Below, piece by piece: positions 1 to 7,906 of a stretch of DNA of 64,000 bases; within the stretch, counting starts at the first letter, position 1, and each line of letters opens with the position of its first letter. The notes under the pieces were generated by a model, which saw only the letters and a list, made by a program, of their open reading frames with translations, was not told where the DNA came from and did not search any database. The DNA lies in the NCBI RefSeq assembly GCF_032193805.1, contig NZ_JAVBIK010000001.1:2315001-2379000 (forward strand). Reading direction: 5' to 3'. Both the position numbers and the translations under genes were made by a program. Source of the DNA: Rhodoferax potami (GTDB lineage Bacteria > Pseudomonadota > Gammaproteobacteria > Burkholderiales > Burkholderiaceae_C).

Positions 1-274
1 GGGCGCTCTCGGGCAGGCTGGCGCCTTGGGGTTGGAGTTGCTGCTGCAGCCAGCGCGCGCTGCCCTGTTGTTCCACTACCCGGGCGGTGGCGGTGTTGGC
101 CCCCCAGGTGATGCGGTTCAGCCATTCATAACGGGCCTGCGCCGTGGGGGCCGGCCCGTCTGCCACCCCGCCCGAGGGTAGGGGTGCGCAGCCGCTTAGT
201 GAGAGCAGGGCCACACACAAGCCCCACAGGGGCGCGAAGCGAAGGAGTCGGGTGTCAGAGCGCATGCGCCACAT
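1..274 (-). CDS. DUF1800-family lipoprotein, N-terminal fragment
   Basis: The gene runs off the left edge, so only about 91 N-terminal residues are visible. Translation from the ATG at 274 (a second in-frame ATG is at 265) gives a basic start, a hydrophobic stretch and a lipobox-like LSGC around residues 27-30, which suggests a lipoprotein signal peptide. The following text, ending in LNRITWGANTATARVVEQQG and then WLQQQLQP, resembles the start of DUF1800 proteins, a family without a settled function that is often encoded beside DUF1501 genes. It lies 50 bp downstream of proC on the same strand. The family call rests on this short N-terminal motif only. Confidence 0.6.
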   Translation of the reverse strand, partial: MWRMRSDTRLLRFAPLWGLCVALLSLSGCAPLPSGGVADGPAPTAQARYEWLNRITWGANTATARVVEQQGSARWLQQQLQPQGASLPESA

Positions 275-324
275 CGTAGCGGCGCAGCCCCAGCTTCACC
301 AACTGTTACATCGACAGGCGGCCC

Positions 325-1140
325 TCAGGCCTTGCCGAACTCCGCACCGAGCTCGCCGGCACGGTGGTGTGCGGCAAACAGGGCTTTGGCAAACAGGTCT
401 TTGATGCCGCTTTCATCCATGCTGGTGATGGCCGCATAGGTGGTGCCGCCTTTGGAGGTGACTTTTGCGCGCAGGCTCTCAGGTGCTTCAGAGGAGGCAC
501 GTGCCAGTTCGCCCGCGCCGATAAAGGTGGCCACAGCCAGTTGATACGCCTGGACGCGGTTGAGCCCCATGCGGACCCCCGCATCGGTCATGGCTTCCAT
601 GAAATAAAACATATAGGCCGGCCCGGAGCCGCTGAGGGCGGTGACCGCATCGAGCTGCGCTTCCGCCGTGAGCCAGACCGTGGCGCCGGTGGTAGCGATT
701 ACCTCGTTGGCCCAGTCTTTGTCCGCCTGAGTGACACCCGTGCGGCCAAAGAGAGCCGTGATTCCTTTGCCGATCAATGCCGGTGTGTTGGGCATGGTGC
801 GGATGATGCGTTCGCTGCCCAGCCAGGTGGCAATGCTGTCAGTGGTAATGCCTGCGGCCACGCTCAGGTGGAGGGCTGTGCGGTTGTGGTTGCTCACCGC
901 CGCGGCGGCCTCTTTGAAGGTCTGGGGTTTGACCGCCCAAACGATCAGGTCTGCGCCGGCCAAAAAGGCGCCGGCTTCGGGCTGCGGCTGCAGGCCGAAA
1001 TCGGTTGCCAGCCGGGTGCGAGCTTCTGCCCAGGGTTCCACCACATCGATATCTGCGGCCGAAAACCCTTGGCGGAGCAGCCCGCCGATGATGGCGCTGG
1101 CCATATTGCCGCCGCCGATGAATGCAATGCGCTTGCCCAT
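325..1140 (-). CDS. proC: Pyrroline-5-carboxylate reductase
   Basis: ProC performs the last step of proline synthesis, NAD(P)H-dependent reduction of pyrroline-5-carboxylate, in the cytoplasm. The 271-residue product has the usual family length. It opens with an N-terminal Rossmann motif (IAFIGGGNMASAIIGG, residues 4-19) and carries the conserved C-terminal signature SGSGPAYMFYFMEAM followed by VTSKGGTTYAAI. The ATG at 1140 is chosen because the Rossmann strand starts directly after it; the longer reading from 1278 adds an unconserved proline-rich leader that overlaps glpK. It sits 38 bp downstream of glpK and may be read from the same transcript, although it has no known link to glycerol metabolism. 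Confidence 0.95.
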   Translation of the reverse strand: MGKRIAFIGGGNMASAIIGGLLRQGFSAADIDVVEPWAEARTRLATDFGLQPQPEAGAFLAGADLIVWAVKPQTFKEAAAAVSNHNRTALHLSVAAGITTDSIATWLGSERIIRTMPNTPALIGKGITALFGRTGVTQADKDWANEVIATTGATVWLTAEAQLDAVTALSGSGPAYMFYFMEAMTDAGVRMGLNRVQAYQLAVATFIGAGELARASSEAPESLRAKVTSKGGTTYAAITSMDESGIKDLFAKALFAAHHRAGELGAEFGKA

Positions 1141-1178
1141 GCTGAGTCCTGTGCGTTGAAAAGTCAGAGCGCCCGAGT

Positions 1179-2669
1179 TTAGAGGGTGGTCTGGCGCACT
1201 GCGTGCTCCCAGCGCTCCATCAGCTCCTTGGCGCGTGCGGGCGGCAGGGTGGGGAGGAAGCGGCGCTCGGCCTTCCACAGCTGGGTTAACTCGTCAGTGT
1301 TGCTGTACACGCCCGTGGTCAGGCCGGCCAGGTAGGCGGCCCCTAGGGCTGTGGTTTCGGTCACCGCAGGGCGCACCACCGGAATGCCCAGAAGGTCAGC
1401 CTGGAATTGCATCAGCAAGTCATTGACACACGCGCCCCCATCCACCCGCAGCTCTGACACGGCAGCAGCACCTGCACTGACAGCATCGCGGCTCATGGCC
1501 TGCAAGAGTGCCGCGCTTTGGAATGCTATGCTTTCGAGAGCAGCCCGCGCAATGTGGGCAAGGGTAGAGCCCCGGGTAAGGCCTGTAATCGAGCCCCGTG
1601 CATCAGGCTTCCAATAGGGTGCTCCCAGACCTGTAAAGGCGGGCACCACAATCACGCCGCCTGAATCGGGCACGCTTTGCGCCAGACTTTGCACTTCGCC
1701 GCTGCCCTGGATGGCGTGCAGCCCGTCACGCAGCCACTGCACCACGGCTCCCCCTACGAACACGCTGCCTTCGAGCGCGTATTGGGGCTGGGTGTTGGCT
1801 TGGGCTGCACTGGTGGTGATGAGTCCGTTGCGCGAGGTCTGGAAGGTGCTGCCGGTGTGCATGAGCATGAAGCATCCGGTGCCATAGGTGTTTTTGACCA
1901 TGCCGGCTTTGAAGCAGGCTTGGCCGAACAGCGCACTTTGCTGGTCACCCGCCACGCCACCGATCGGAATCGCATGGCCGAAGAGGCTGGGCACGACTTC
2001 CCCGAACAGGGAGGCCGAGGGTTGCACCGCGGGCATCAGGCTGGCCGGAATGTCCAGCGCGGCCAGCAAGTCGTCGTCCCACAGATTGGTATGCACATTG
2101 AAGAGCATGGTGCGGGAGGCGTTGCTTACGTCCGTGACGTGCACACGGCCCTCGGTCAGCTGCCAGATCAACCAGCTGTCGATGGTGCCGAAGGCGAGCT
2201 CTCCGTGGGCGGCTTGGGCGCGTGCGCCGGGCACGTTGTCCAGAATCCACTTGAGCTTGGTGCCTGAAAAATACGCATCCACCAGGAGGCCGGTTTTGGT
2301 TTGGATGGTGTCGGCCAGCCCGCGCTCGCGCAAGTCGGCACAGGTGGGCTCTGCCCGCCGGTCCTGCCAGACGATGGCATGGTGGATGGGGACACCTGTT
2401 TTGCGATTCCACACAACCGTCGTCTCGCGCTGGTTGGTAATGCCGATGGCCTTGACCTGCGCGGCGGTAATGCCGGCTTTGGCCAGCGCTTCGCGTGCGG
2501 TGGCGAGCTGGATGCGCCAGATCTCTTGGGCGTCGTGTTCGACCCAGCCGGGCTGGGGGTAGATTTGTTGCAGCTCCAACTGGGCCATCGCCACGGTGTG
2601 GCCCGCCTCGTCAAACACGATGCTGCGGGAGCTGGAGGTGCCTTGGTCAAGCGCGAGGATATAGGTCAT
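1179..2669 (-). CDS. glpK: Glycerol kinase
   Basis: GlpK converts glycerol and ATP to glycerol 3-phosphate, trapping glycerol after entry. The 496-residue protein has normal length and the FGGY-kinase layout: an N-terminal phosphate-binding loop ([11 protein letters not shown]), a mid-protein [14 protein letters not shown] segment, and the C-terminal signatures [17 protein letters not shown] and [17 protein letters not shown]. It lies between glpR and proC on the minus strand, 57 bp after glpR, and diverges from the glycerol ABC importer, so import, phosphorylation and repression are encoded back to back. Its substrate feeds GlpD encoded at 9753-11360. Confidence 0.97.
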   Translation of the reverse strand: MTYILALDQGTSSSRSIVFDEAGHTVAMAQLELQQIYPQPGWVEHDAQEIWRIQLATAREALAKAGITAAQVKAIGITNQRETTVVWNRKTGVPIHHAIVWQDRRAEPTCADLRERGLADTIQTKTGLLVDAYFSGTKLKWILDNVPGARAQAAHGELAFGTIDSWLIWQLTEGRVHVTDVSNASRTMLFNVHTNLWDDDLLAALDIPASLMPAVQPSASLFGEVVPSLFGHAIPIGGVAGDQQSALFGQACFKAGMVKNTYGTGCFMLMHTGSTFQTSRNGLITTSAAQANTQPQYALEGSVFVGGAVVQWLRDGLHAIQGSGEVQSLAQSVPDSGGVIVVPAFTGLGAPYWKPDARGSITGLTRGSTLAHIARAALESIAFQSAALLQAMSRDAVSAGAAAVSELRVDGGACVNDLLMQFQADLLGIPVVRPAVTETTALGAAYLAGLTTGVYSNTDELTQLWKAERRFLPTLPPARAKELMERWEHAVRQTTL

Positions 2670-2726
2670 AAGCGTAGGGTCAGAAAAGGTGGGTGTGCGG
2701 CAAAGCGCGTCGCTGTGGCGGTGGGC

Positions 2727-3494
2727 TCAGGCCTGAGCCACGTCGAGTCGTACTTGTGCTTCTTCGAGTAACGCAGGAAACGGCGCCGGTGGCTGTGCGT
2801 CGGTGAACAGTCGGTCGATTTGCGACAGCGTGGCGACTTCGACCATGGCGGGGCGGTTGAATTTGCTGATGTCGGCAGCAAGCCAGACCTCGCGGGCGTG
2901 GGAGATGATGGTTTGTGCCACCTTGACCTCGCGGTAGTCGTAGTCCCGCAGGGTGCCGTCAGACTCGATGCCGGAAATGCCAATCAGCGCCAAATCCACC
3001 TTGAATTGGCGGATGAAATCCACAGCGGCTTCGCCCACGATGCCCTGGTCCCGGCCGCGCACCACGCCACCGACCACGATGACTTCGCAGCGCGGATTGG
3101 TGCTCAGGATGCTGGCCACATTCAGGTTGTTGGTAATGACCCGTAAACCGGTGTGGTGCAGCAGGGCGCGGGCTACCGCCTCGGTGGTGGTTCCGATGTT
3201 CAGGATCAGGGAGCAGTCGTTGGGTACGGCTTGCGCCACTTGGCGGGCAATGCGCTGCTTGCCATCGGCGTTGAGGCTTTCGCGCTGTTGGTGGGCCAGG
3301 TTTTCGGTGGTGGAGCTTGGCACCCGGACGCCGCCATGAAAGCGGGCCAGCAAGCCCTCGTCTGCCAGGCGCTGTACGTCGCGGCGCACGGTTTGCAGTG
3401 TGACGCCCAGCGTGTCTGCCAATTCATCGACCGTCACTGTGCCTTTGGCCTGGACGACGGAGAGCAGTGTGAGTTGTCGGGGATTTGGATTCAT
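2727..3494 (-). CDS. glpR: DeoR-family glycerol regulon repressor (GlpR-like)
   Basis: A 255-residue DeoR/GlpR-type regulator. The N-terminal winged helix-turn-helix (about residues 1-57) contains VTVDELADTLGVTLQTVRRD and ends in the family hallmark LARFHGGV; the C-terminal sugar-phosphate sensor domain includes NIGTTTEAVARAL. Family members bind glycerol 3-phosphate and then leave their operators. The ATG at 3494 is preferred over an upstream in-frame start at 3512 because conserved homology starts with RQLTLLSVVQAKG. It is transcribed toward glpK and away from glpS, and the shared 159-bp gap contains three evenly spaced CGAATC sites that are likely its operators. Confidence 0.9.
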   Translation of the reverse strand: MNPNPRQLTLLSVVQAKGTVTVDELADTLGVTLQTVRRDVQRLADEGLLARFHGGVRVPSSTTENLAHQQRESLNADGKQRIARQVAQAVPNDCSLILNIGTTTEAVARALLHHTGLRVITNNLNVASILSTNPRCEVIVVGGVVRGRDQGIVGEAAVDFIRQFKVDLALIGISGIESDGTLRDYDYREVKVAQTIISHAREVWLAADISKFNRPAMVEVATLSQIDRLFTDAQPPAPFPALLEEAQVRLDVAQA

Positions 3495-3534
3495 GCGTAT
3501 TTGTACCCCCAAAGCTTGTAGGCGCCCAGACTAT

Positions 3535-3628
3535 AAAACGAATCAAAAGGAATTATTTCAGGGTAATCACCAAGAAAAAACGAATCAAAACGAACAATAA
3601 TTTGCAAATTCGAAAATCTACGGATTCG
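3535..3628. promoter_or_regulatory. Three CGAATC half-sites at 42-bp spacing between glpR and glpS
   Basis: The sequence AAAACGAATCAAAA occurs twice as a direct repeat (3535-3548 and 3577-3590). The CGAATC cores begin at 3539 and 3581, and a third copy in inverse orientation (GATTCG) begins at 3623. Each step is exactly 42 bp, about four helical turns, so all three would face the same side of the DNA. The region is AT-rich and must contain the divergent glpR and glpS promoters. GlpR-type repressors are known to use operators with TTCG/CGAA cores, so these are inferred GlpR sites. Confidence 0.6.
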
Positions 3629-3653
3629 CAATGCAACAAAAAAAGGTGGCGTG

Positions 3654-4727
3654 ATGCAATTGAATCTCGAAAGCATCAGCAAGAAAGTCGGTCCGCAAAC
3701 CTGGCTGTATGACATGACGCTCGCTCCACGCAGTGGTGCGGTGACGGTGCTGTTGGGTGCTACGCAAGCGGGCAAAACCAGCTTGATGCGCATCATGGCC
3801 GGCTTGGATGTGCCCACGGCCGGCATCGTGCGTGTAGACGGTATAGATGTCACCGGCATGCCCGTGCGGGAGCGCAACGTGGCCATGGTCTACCAGCAAT
3901 TCATCAATTACCCCTCGCTCAAGGTGCGCGACAACATCGCTTCGCCTCTGAAGCTGCGCGGCGAGAAAAACATCGATCAGCGCGTCCGCGAGCTGGCGGA
4001 GAAGCTCCACATTGAGATGTTTCTGGACCGCTATCCGGCAGAGCTCTCGGGGGGGCAGCAGCAACGCGTCGCCTTGGCCCGGGCGCTGGCCAAGGGTGCG
4101 CCCTTGATGTTGCTGGACGAACCTTTGGTGAACCTGGACTACAAACTGCGTGAAGAGCTCCGCGATGAACTGACCGCTTTGTTTGCGGCAGGGGACTCCA
4201 CGGTCATTTATGCGACCACTGAGCCCGGCGAAGCCCTTTTGCTGGGCGGCTATACCGCGGTGCTGGATCAAGGTGAGTTGCTGCAATACGGGCCCACGGC
4301 AGAGGTGTTTCACGCGCCGTGCTCCATCCGGGTGGCTCGTGCTTTTAGTGACCCGCCCATGAACTTGCTGGCGGCCCAGCCTGCAACTGGTGGTGTGCAA
4401 CTCACGGGAGGCGCATTGATCCCCATGGCCTTGCCGGCCGTGGCGCCACAAGCCCTCACGGTGGGCATGCGTGCCAGCGCACTGCGGGTGCACTGGATGG
4501 ATGGCGACATTGCCTTGGCCGGGCGGGTGGAGTTGGCAGAAATTTCGGGCACAGACACCTTTGTGCATTTCGAGACCCCGGTGGGGGAGCTGGTCGCGCA
4601 GCTGACGGGTGTGCATCACTTCGACCTCGGTCAAGCGGTCACTTTTTACTTCAACCCGGCGCAGGTCTATGTGTTTGATGCACAAGGCTTGTTGTTGATG
4701 GCCCCGGTGCGCGGCAAAGGACGTTGA
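3654..4727 (+). CDS. glpS: Glycerol ABC importer, ATP-binding subunit GlpS
   Basis: This is the first ATPase of a carbohydrate-type (MalK-like) importer in the order of the rhizobial glpSTPQUV glycerol system. The 357-residue protein has an unusual but complete Walker A (GATQAGKTS, residues 35-43), Q-loop Q81, a perfect signature LSGGQ at 131-135, and Walker B LMLLDEP at 151-157. Where the switch histidine is expected it reads YATTEP, so the H-loop His is replaced by Thr189. A C-terminal TOBE-like regulatory region follows. Start ATG 3654 is preferred over the adjacent GTG 3651 because of the AAGGTGG just upstream. The symbol follows rhizobial usage. Confidence 0.88.
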   Translation: MQLNLESISKKVGPQTWLYDMTLAPRSGAVTVLLGATQAGKTSLMRIMAGLDVPTAGIVRVDGIDVTGMPVRERNVAMVYQQFINYPSLKVRDNIASPLKLRGEKNIDQRVRELAEKLHIEMFLDRYPAELSGGQQQRVALARALAKGAPLMLLDEPLVNLDYKLREELRDELTALFAAGDSTVIYATTEPGEALLLGGYTAVLDQGELLQYGPTAEVFHAPCSIRVARAFSDPPMNLLAAQPATGGVQLTGGALIPMALPAVAPQALTVGMRASALRVHWMDGDIALAGRVELAEISGTDTFVHFETPVGELVAQLTGVHHFDLGQAVTFYFNPAQVYVFDAQGLLLMAPVRGKGR

Positions 4728-4728
4728 T

Positions 4729-5805
4729 ATGGCTCGCATAGAACTTGATTTGGCCCACGCTTACCGGCCCAACCCCCAGCAGGACAGCGATTACGCCCTG
4801 TTGCCTCTCAAGATGGCATTTGAGGATGGAGGTGCTTACGCGCTCTTGGGCCCCTCGGGCTGCGGAAAGACCACGCTGCTCAACATCATGTCGGGGCTGG
4901 TTACGCCGTCACAAGGTACGGTGCGCTTTGACGGGCAGGACATGACCCGGATGACACCCCAGCAGCGCAACATCGCTCAGGTGTTTCAGTTTCCGGTGAT
5001 TTACGACACCATGACGGTGGCGGAGAACCTTGCCTTTCCCCTGCGCAACCGGAAGATGCCGGCCGACCAGATCAAGAAACGGGTCGGGGTGATTGCGGAG
5101 ATGCTGGAGATGAGTGGCCAGCTGAACCAACGCGCAGCGGGCTTGGCCGCCGACGCGAAACAGAAAATTTCACTGGGTCGTGGGCTGGTGCGTCCCGATG
5201 TGTCTGCGGTTTTGTTTGATGAACCGTTGACGGTCATTGACCCCCACCTGAAGTGGCAACTGCGCCGCAAGCTCAAGCAGATCCACCACGAGCTCAAGCT
5301 CACCTTGATTTATGTGACCCATGACCAGGTGGAGGCTTTGACCTTCGCCGATCAGGTGGTGGTGATGACGCGCGGACGTGCGGTTCAAGTGGGGTCTGCT
5401 GCAGATCTGTTCGAGCGGCCCAAGCACACCTTTGTAGGGCACTTTATTGGCTCACCGGGCATGAATTTTTTGTCGGGACAGCACACGGGTGGGCGTTTTC
5501 ACACCCTTGGCGCGACCGTGGATATGCCCGCCAACCGTGCGCTGCCAGAAGGCGCCTACAAGCTGGGTGTGCGCCCGGAGCATGTGCGGGTAGCCGAGGC
5601 CGGTGCCGTGGGGGCGCTGCCGATGACAGTCACGCAGGTGCAGGACGTCGGTACGCACGTCATTCTGAGCGTTGCCCGGGAAGGGCAGGTGCTCAAGGCC
5701 CGCCTTGCGCCGGACGCAACTTTATGGGCCCCCGGCGACGCGGTGTGGATGCAGGTCATGGGCCCCCAAACGTGCTTCTACCAAAATGAGGAGATCGTGG
5801 CATGA
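4729..5805 (+). CDS. glpT: Glycerol ABC importer, ATP-binding subunit GlpT
   Basis: The second ATPase of the glycerol importer, 358 residues, starts one base after the glpS stop. It has a canonical Walker A (GPSGCGKTT, 41-49), Q-loop Q87, Walker B with D164 and E165, and an intact H-loop (YVTHDQ, His198). The signature is lost: LAADA at 139-143 stands where LSGGQ is expected. Its defects mirror those of GlpS, so the pair should form a heterodimer with one consensus site (GlpT nucleotide motifs with GlpS signature) and one degenerate site. This is not the E. coli GlpT glycerol-3-phosphate antiporter, despite the shared symbol. Confidence 0.88.
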   Translation: MARIELDLAHAYRPNPQQDSDYALLPLKMAFEDGGAYALLGPSGCGKTTLLNIMSGLVTPSQGTVRFDGQDMTRMTPQQRNIAQVFQFPVIYDTMTVAENLAFPLRNRKMPADQIKKRVGVIAEMLEMSGQLNQRAAGLAADAKQKISLGRGLVRPDVSAVLFDEPLTVIDPHLKWQLRRKLKQIHHELKLTLIYVTHDQVEALTFADQVVVMTRGRAVQVGSAADLFERPKHTFVGHFIGSPGMNFLSGQHTGGRFHTLGATVDMPANRALPEGAYKLGVRPEHVRVAEAGAVGALPMTVTQVQDVGTHVILSVAREGQVLKARLAPDATLWAPGDAVWMQVMGPQTCFYQNEEIVA

Positions 5806-6695
5806 GTACGACAACCAAGCCGGTGAACCAGAAGGCCTGGTTCCTGATTTTGCCGGTGCTGATTTGTGTGGCTTTCTCAGCCATCCTGCCTTTGATGGTG
5901 GTTGTGAACTATTCGGTGCAGGACATCATTTCGCCGGAGCGCCGGGTCTTTGTGGGCACTGAGTGGTTCGCCGCCATCATGCGCGACGAAGAGCTGCACG
6001 GTGCCTTGTTGCGGCAGATTTCTTATTCTTTTGCCGTATTGGCGGTTGAGCTGCCGCTCGGCATCTTGTTGGCGCTGTCCATGCCGGCACATGGCTGGAA
6101 ATCGTCAGCAGCCTTGGTGATTGTGTCGCTCTCGTTGTTGATTCCGTGGAACGTGGTGGGCACGATTTGGCAGATTTTCGGGCGGACCGATATCGGCCTA
6201 ATGGGAGCGGCCCTGCAAGGCATGGGCATCGACTACAGCTACACGGGCAATGCCTTGCACGCCTGGCTCACAGTGCTGCTGATGGATGTGTGGCACTGGA
6301 CTCCGCTGGTCGCCTTGTTGGGTTATGCGGGACTGCGTTCGATTCCTGACGCGTACTACCAAGCCGCAAGTATTGACGGTGCCAGCAAGTGGGATGTATT
6401 CCGCTATGTGCAGTTACCCAAGATGCGTGGGGTGCTCATGATTGCGGTGCTCTTGCGGTTCATGGACAGTTTCATGATCTACACCGAGCCCTTTGTATTG
6501 ACCGGCGGCGGCCCGGGGAACTCCACTACATTCTTGTCGCAGTTTTTGACGCAGAAGGCGGTGGGGCAGTTTGATCTGGGCCCGGCCGCCGCGTTCTCGC
6601 TGATCTATTTCCTCATCATTTTGTTGATGTGCTTTATTTTGTACAACTGGATGCAGCGCGTAGGCACCCAGGCGAAGGAAGGTGGCCATGAATAA
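5802..6695 (+). CDS. glpP: Glycerol ABC importer, permease GlpP
   Basis: A 297-residue inner-membrane permease of the binding-protein-dependent (MalF-like) type. Several hydrophobic spans are visible, starting near residue 13, and the cytoplasmic EAA loop that docks on the ATPases is present as YQAASIDGASKWDVFRYVQL (about residues 186-205). Its start codon overlaps the glpT stop as ATGA, which indicates translational coupling. It pairs with GlpQ to form the transmembrane channel. The glycerol assignment comes from the operon, flanked by glpR/glpK and glpD and containing the GlpU marker gene, rather than from this protein alone. Confidence 0.88.
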   Translation: MSTTTKPVNQKAWFLILPVLICVAFSAILPLMVVVNYSVQDIISPERRVFVGTEWFAAIMRDEELHGALLRQISYSFAVLAVELPLGILLALSMPAHGWKSSAALVIVSLSLLIPWNVVGTIWQIFGRTDIGLMGAALQGMGIDYSYTGNALHAWLTVLLMDVWHWTPLVALLGYAGLRSIPDAYYQAASIDGASKWDVFRYVQLPKMRGVLMIAVLLRFMDSFMIYTEPFVLTGGGPGNSTTFLSQFLTQKAVGQFDLGPAAAFSLIYFLIILLMCFILYNWMQRVGTQAKEGGHE

Positions 6696-7500
6696 GCCCA
6701 AGTTTCAAAAGCGCTCGTTGTTCATGATGGCGTACATCGTGTTCGCCCTGTTGCCCATCTACTGGATGATCAACATGTCGTTCAAGACGAATAACGAGAT
6801 TCTTGCGGGTTTCACGCTCTTCCCGGATCACTTCACCTGGGACAACTACAAGACGATATTGACCGACCCCGCCTGGTACTCGGGGTACATCAACAGCCTG
6901 ATTTATGTGGGGATCAATACCGTCATCTCTTTGACGGTGGCACTGCCGGCGGCTTATGCGTTTTCGCGCTACAGCTTTCTGGGTGACAAGCATGTGTTCT
7001 TTTGGTTGTTGACCAACCGGATGACACCGCCTGCCGTATTTTTGCTGCCATTTTTCCAGCTCTATACCTCGGTGGGGTTGATGGATACCCACATCGCTGT
7101 GGCCTTGGTCCACTTGCTGTTCAACGTTCCGTTGGCGGTCTGGATTCTTGAGGGTTTCATGAGTGGCATCCCCCGGGAAATTGATGAAACAGCCTATATC
7201 GACGGTTATTCGTTTCCGCGTTTCTTCATCCGTATCTTTATTCCGCTGATCAAGGCCGGCATCGGGGTGGCTGCGTTCTTCTGCTTCATGTTCAGCTGGG
7301 TGGAATTGTTGCTGGCACGTACGCTGACCAGCGTAAATGCAAAGCCGATTGCTGCCACGATGACCCGTACCGTTTCGGCCTCGGGGATGGACTGGGCCAC
7401 GCTCGCTGCGGCAGGTGTGTTGACCATCGTGCCGGGGGCCATCGTGATCTGGTTTGTCCGCAATTACATCGCGAAGGGTTTCGCGATGGGCCGTGTTTAA
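6688..7500 (+). CDS. glpQ: Glycerol ABC importer, permease GlpQ
   Basis: A MalG-like permease of 270 residues with about six membrane spans and an EAA loop (DETAYIDGYSFPRFFIRIFI). The ATG at 6688 overlaps the end of glpP by 8 bp; an in-frame GTG two codons upstream (6682) is a less likely start. The symbol follows the rhizobial glycerol importer, not the E. coli glycerophosphodiesterase of the same name. It completes the heterodimeric transmembrane part together with GlpP. No unusual residue or length change is visible. Confidence 0.87.
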   Translation: MNKPKFQKRSLFMMAYIVFALLPIYWMINMSFKTNNEILAGFTLFPDHFTWDNYKTILTDPAWYSGYINSLIYVGINTVISLTVALPAAYAFSRYSFLGDKHVFFWLLTNRMTPPAVFLLPFFQLYTSVGLMDTHIAVALVHLLFNVPLAVWILEGFMSGIPREIDETAYIDGYSFPRFFIRIFIPLIKAGIGVAAFFCFMFSWVELLLARTLTSVNAKPIAATMTRTVSASGMDWATLAAAGVLTIVPGAIVIWFVRNYIAKGFAMGRV

Positions 7501-7512
7501 AGGGAGTTCACG

Positions 7513-7821
7513 ATGTTTGAATGGATGGCGTGGACCACACCGGTGGCTGTATTTTTTGTGTGCATCGCCCTGATGCTGATCGGGATGACGGTCTGGGAGT
7601 TGAAGTCCCCGACCACCATGCGCAAGGGTTTCCTGCCGATGGAGACGACGCGGGGTGACCGCTTGTTTGTAGGACTGCTCAGTGCGGCCTATGTGAATTT
7701 GGCTTTTGTCGGGGTGAGTGGCCGGCTGACGGAGTGGCTCAGTTTGGAGGCTGAACCTTCTATCTGGTTCAGCTTTGTGGCATCGATGGCGCTACTCGCT
7801 TGGGTCATGCGCAAGGGTTGA
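7513..7821 (+). CDS. glpU: DUF2160 small membrane protein GlpU
   Basis: A 102-residue membrane protein with three predicted hydrophobic spans (about residues 9-27, 53-70 and 82-98) and a short cytosolic-type stretch ELKSPTTMRKGFLPMETTRG between the first two. It matches the DUF2160 family, which is found almost only inside glycerol ABC importer operons such as rhizobial glpSTPQUV; its role is unknown. It begins 12 bp after glpQ behind a purine-rich AAAGGGAG site, so it is clearly part of the operon. Its presence is the best marker that this importer is for glycerol rather than another polyol. Confidence 0.85.
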   Translation: MFEWMAWTTPVAVFFVCIALMLIGMTVWELKSPTTMRKGFLPMETTRGDRLFVGLLSAAYVNLAFVGVSGRLTEWLSLEAEPSIWFSFVASMALLAWVMRKG

Positions 7822-7906
7822 TCTAAGGATTTCAGCAGCGGCTTGTCGCCCCCTGGGGTCGTTGCATTTTCTTTCACAGGGTTGCACTACAACGAGGAGA
7901 TTGACA

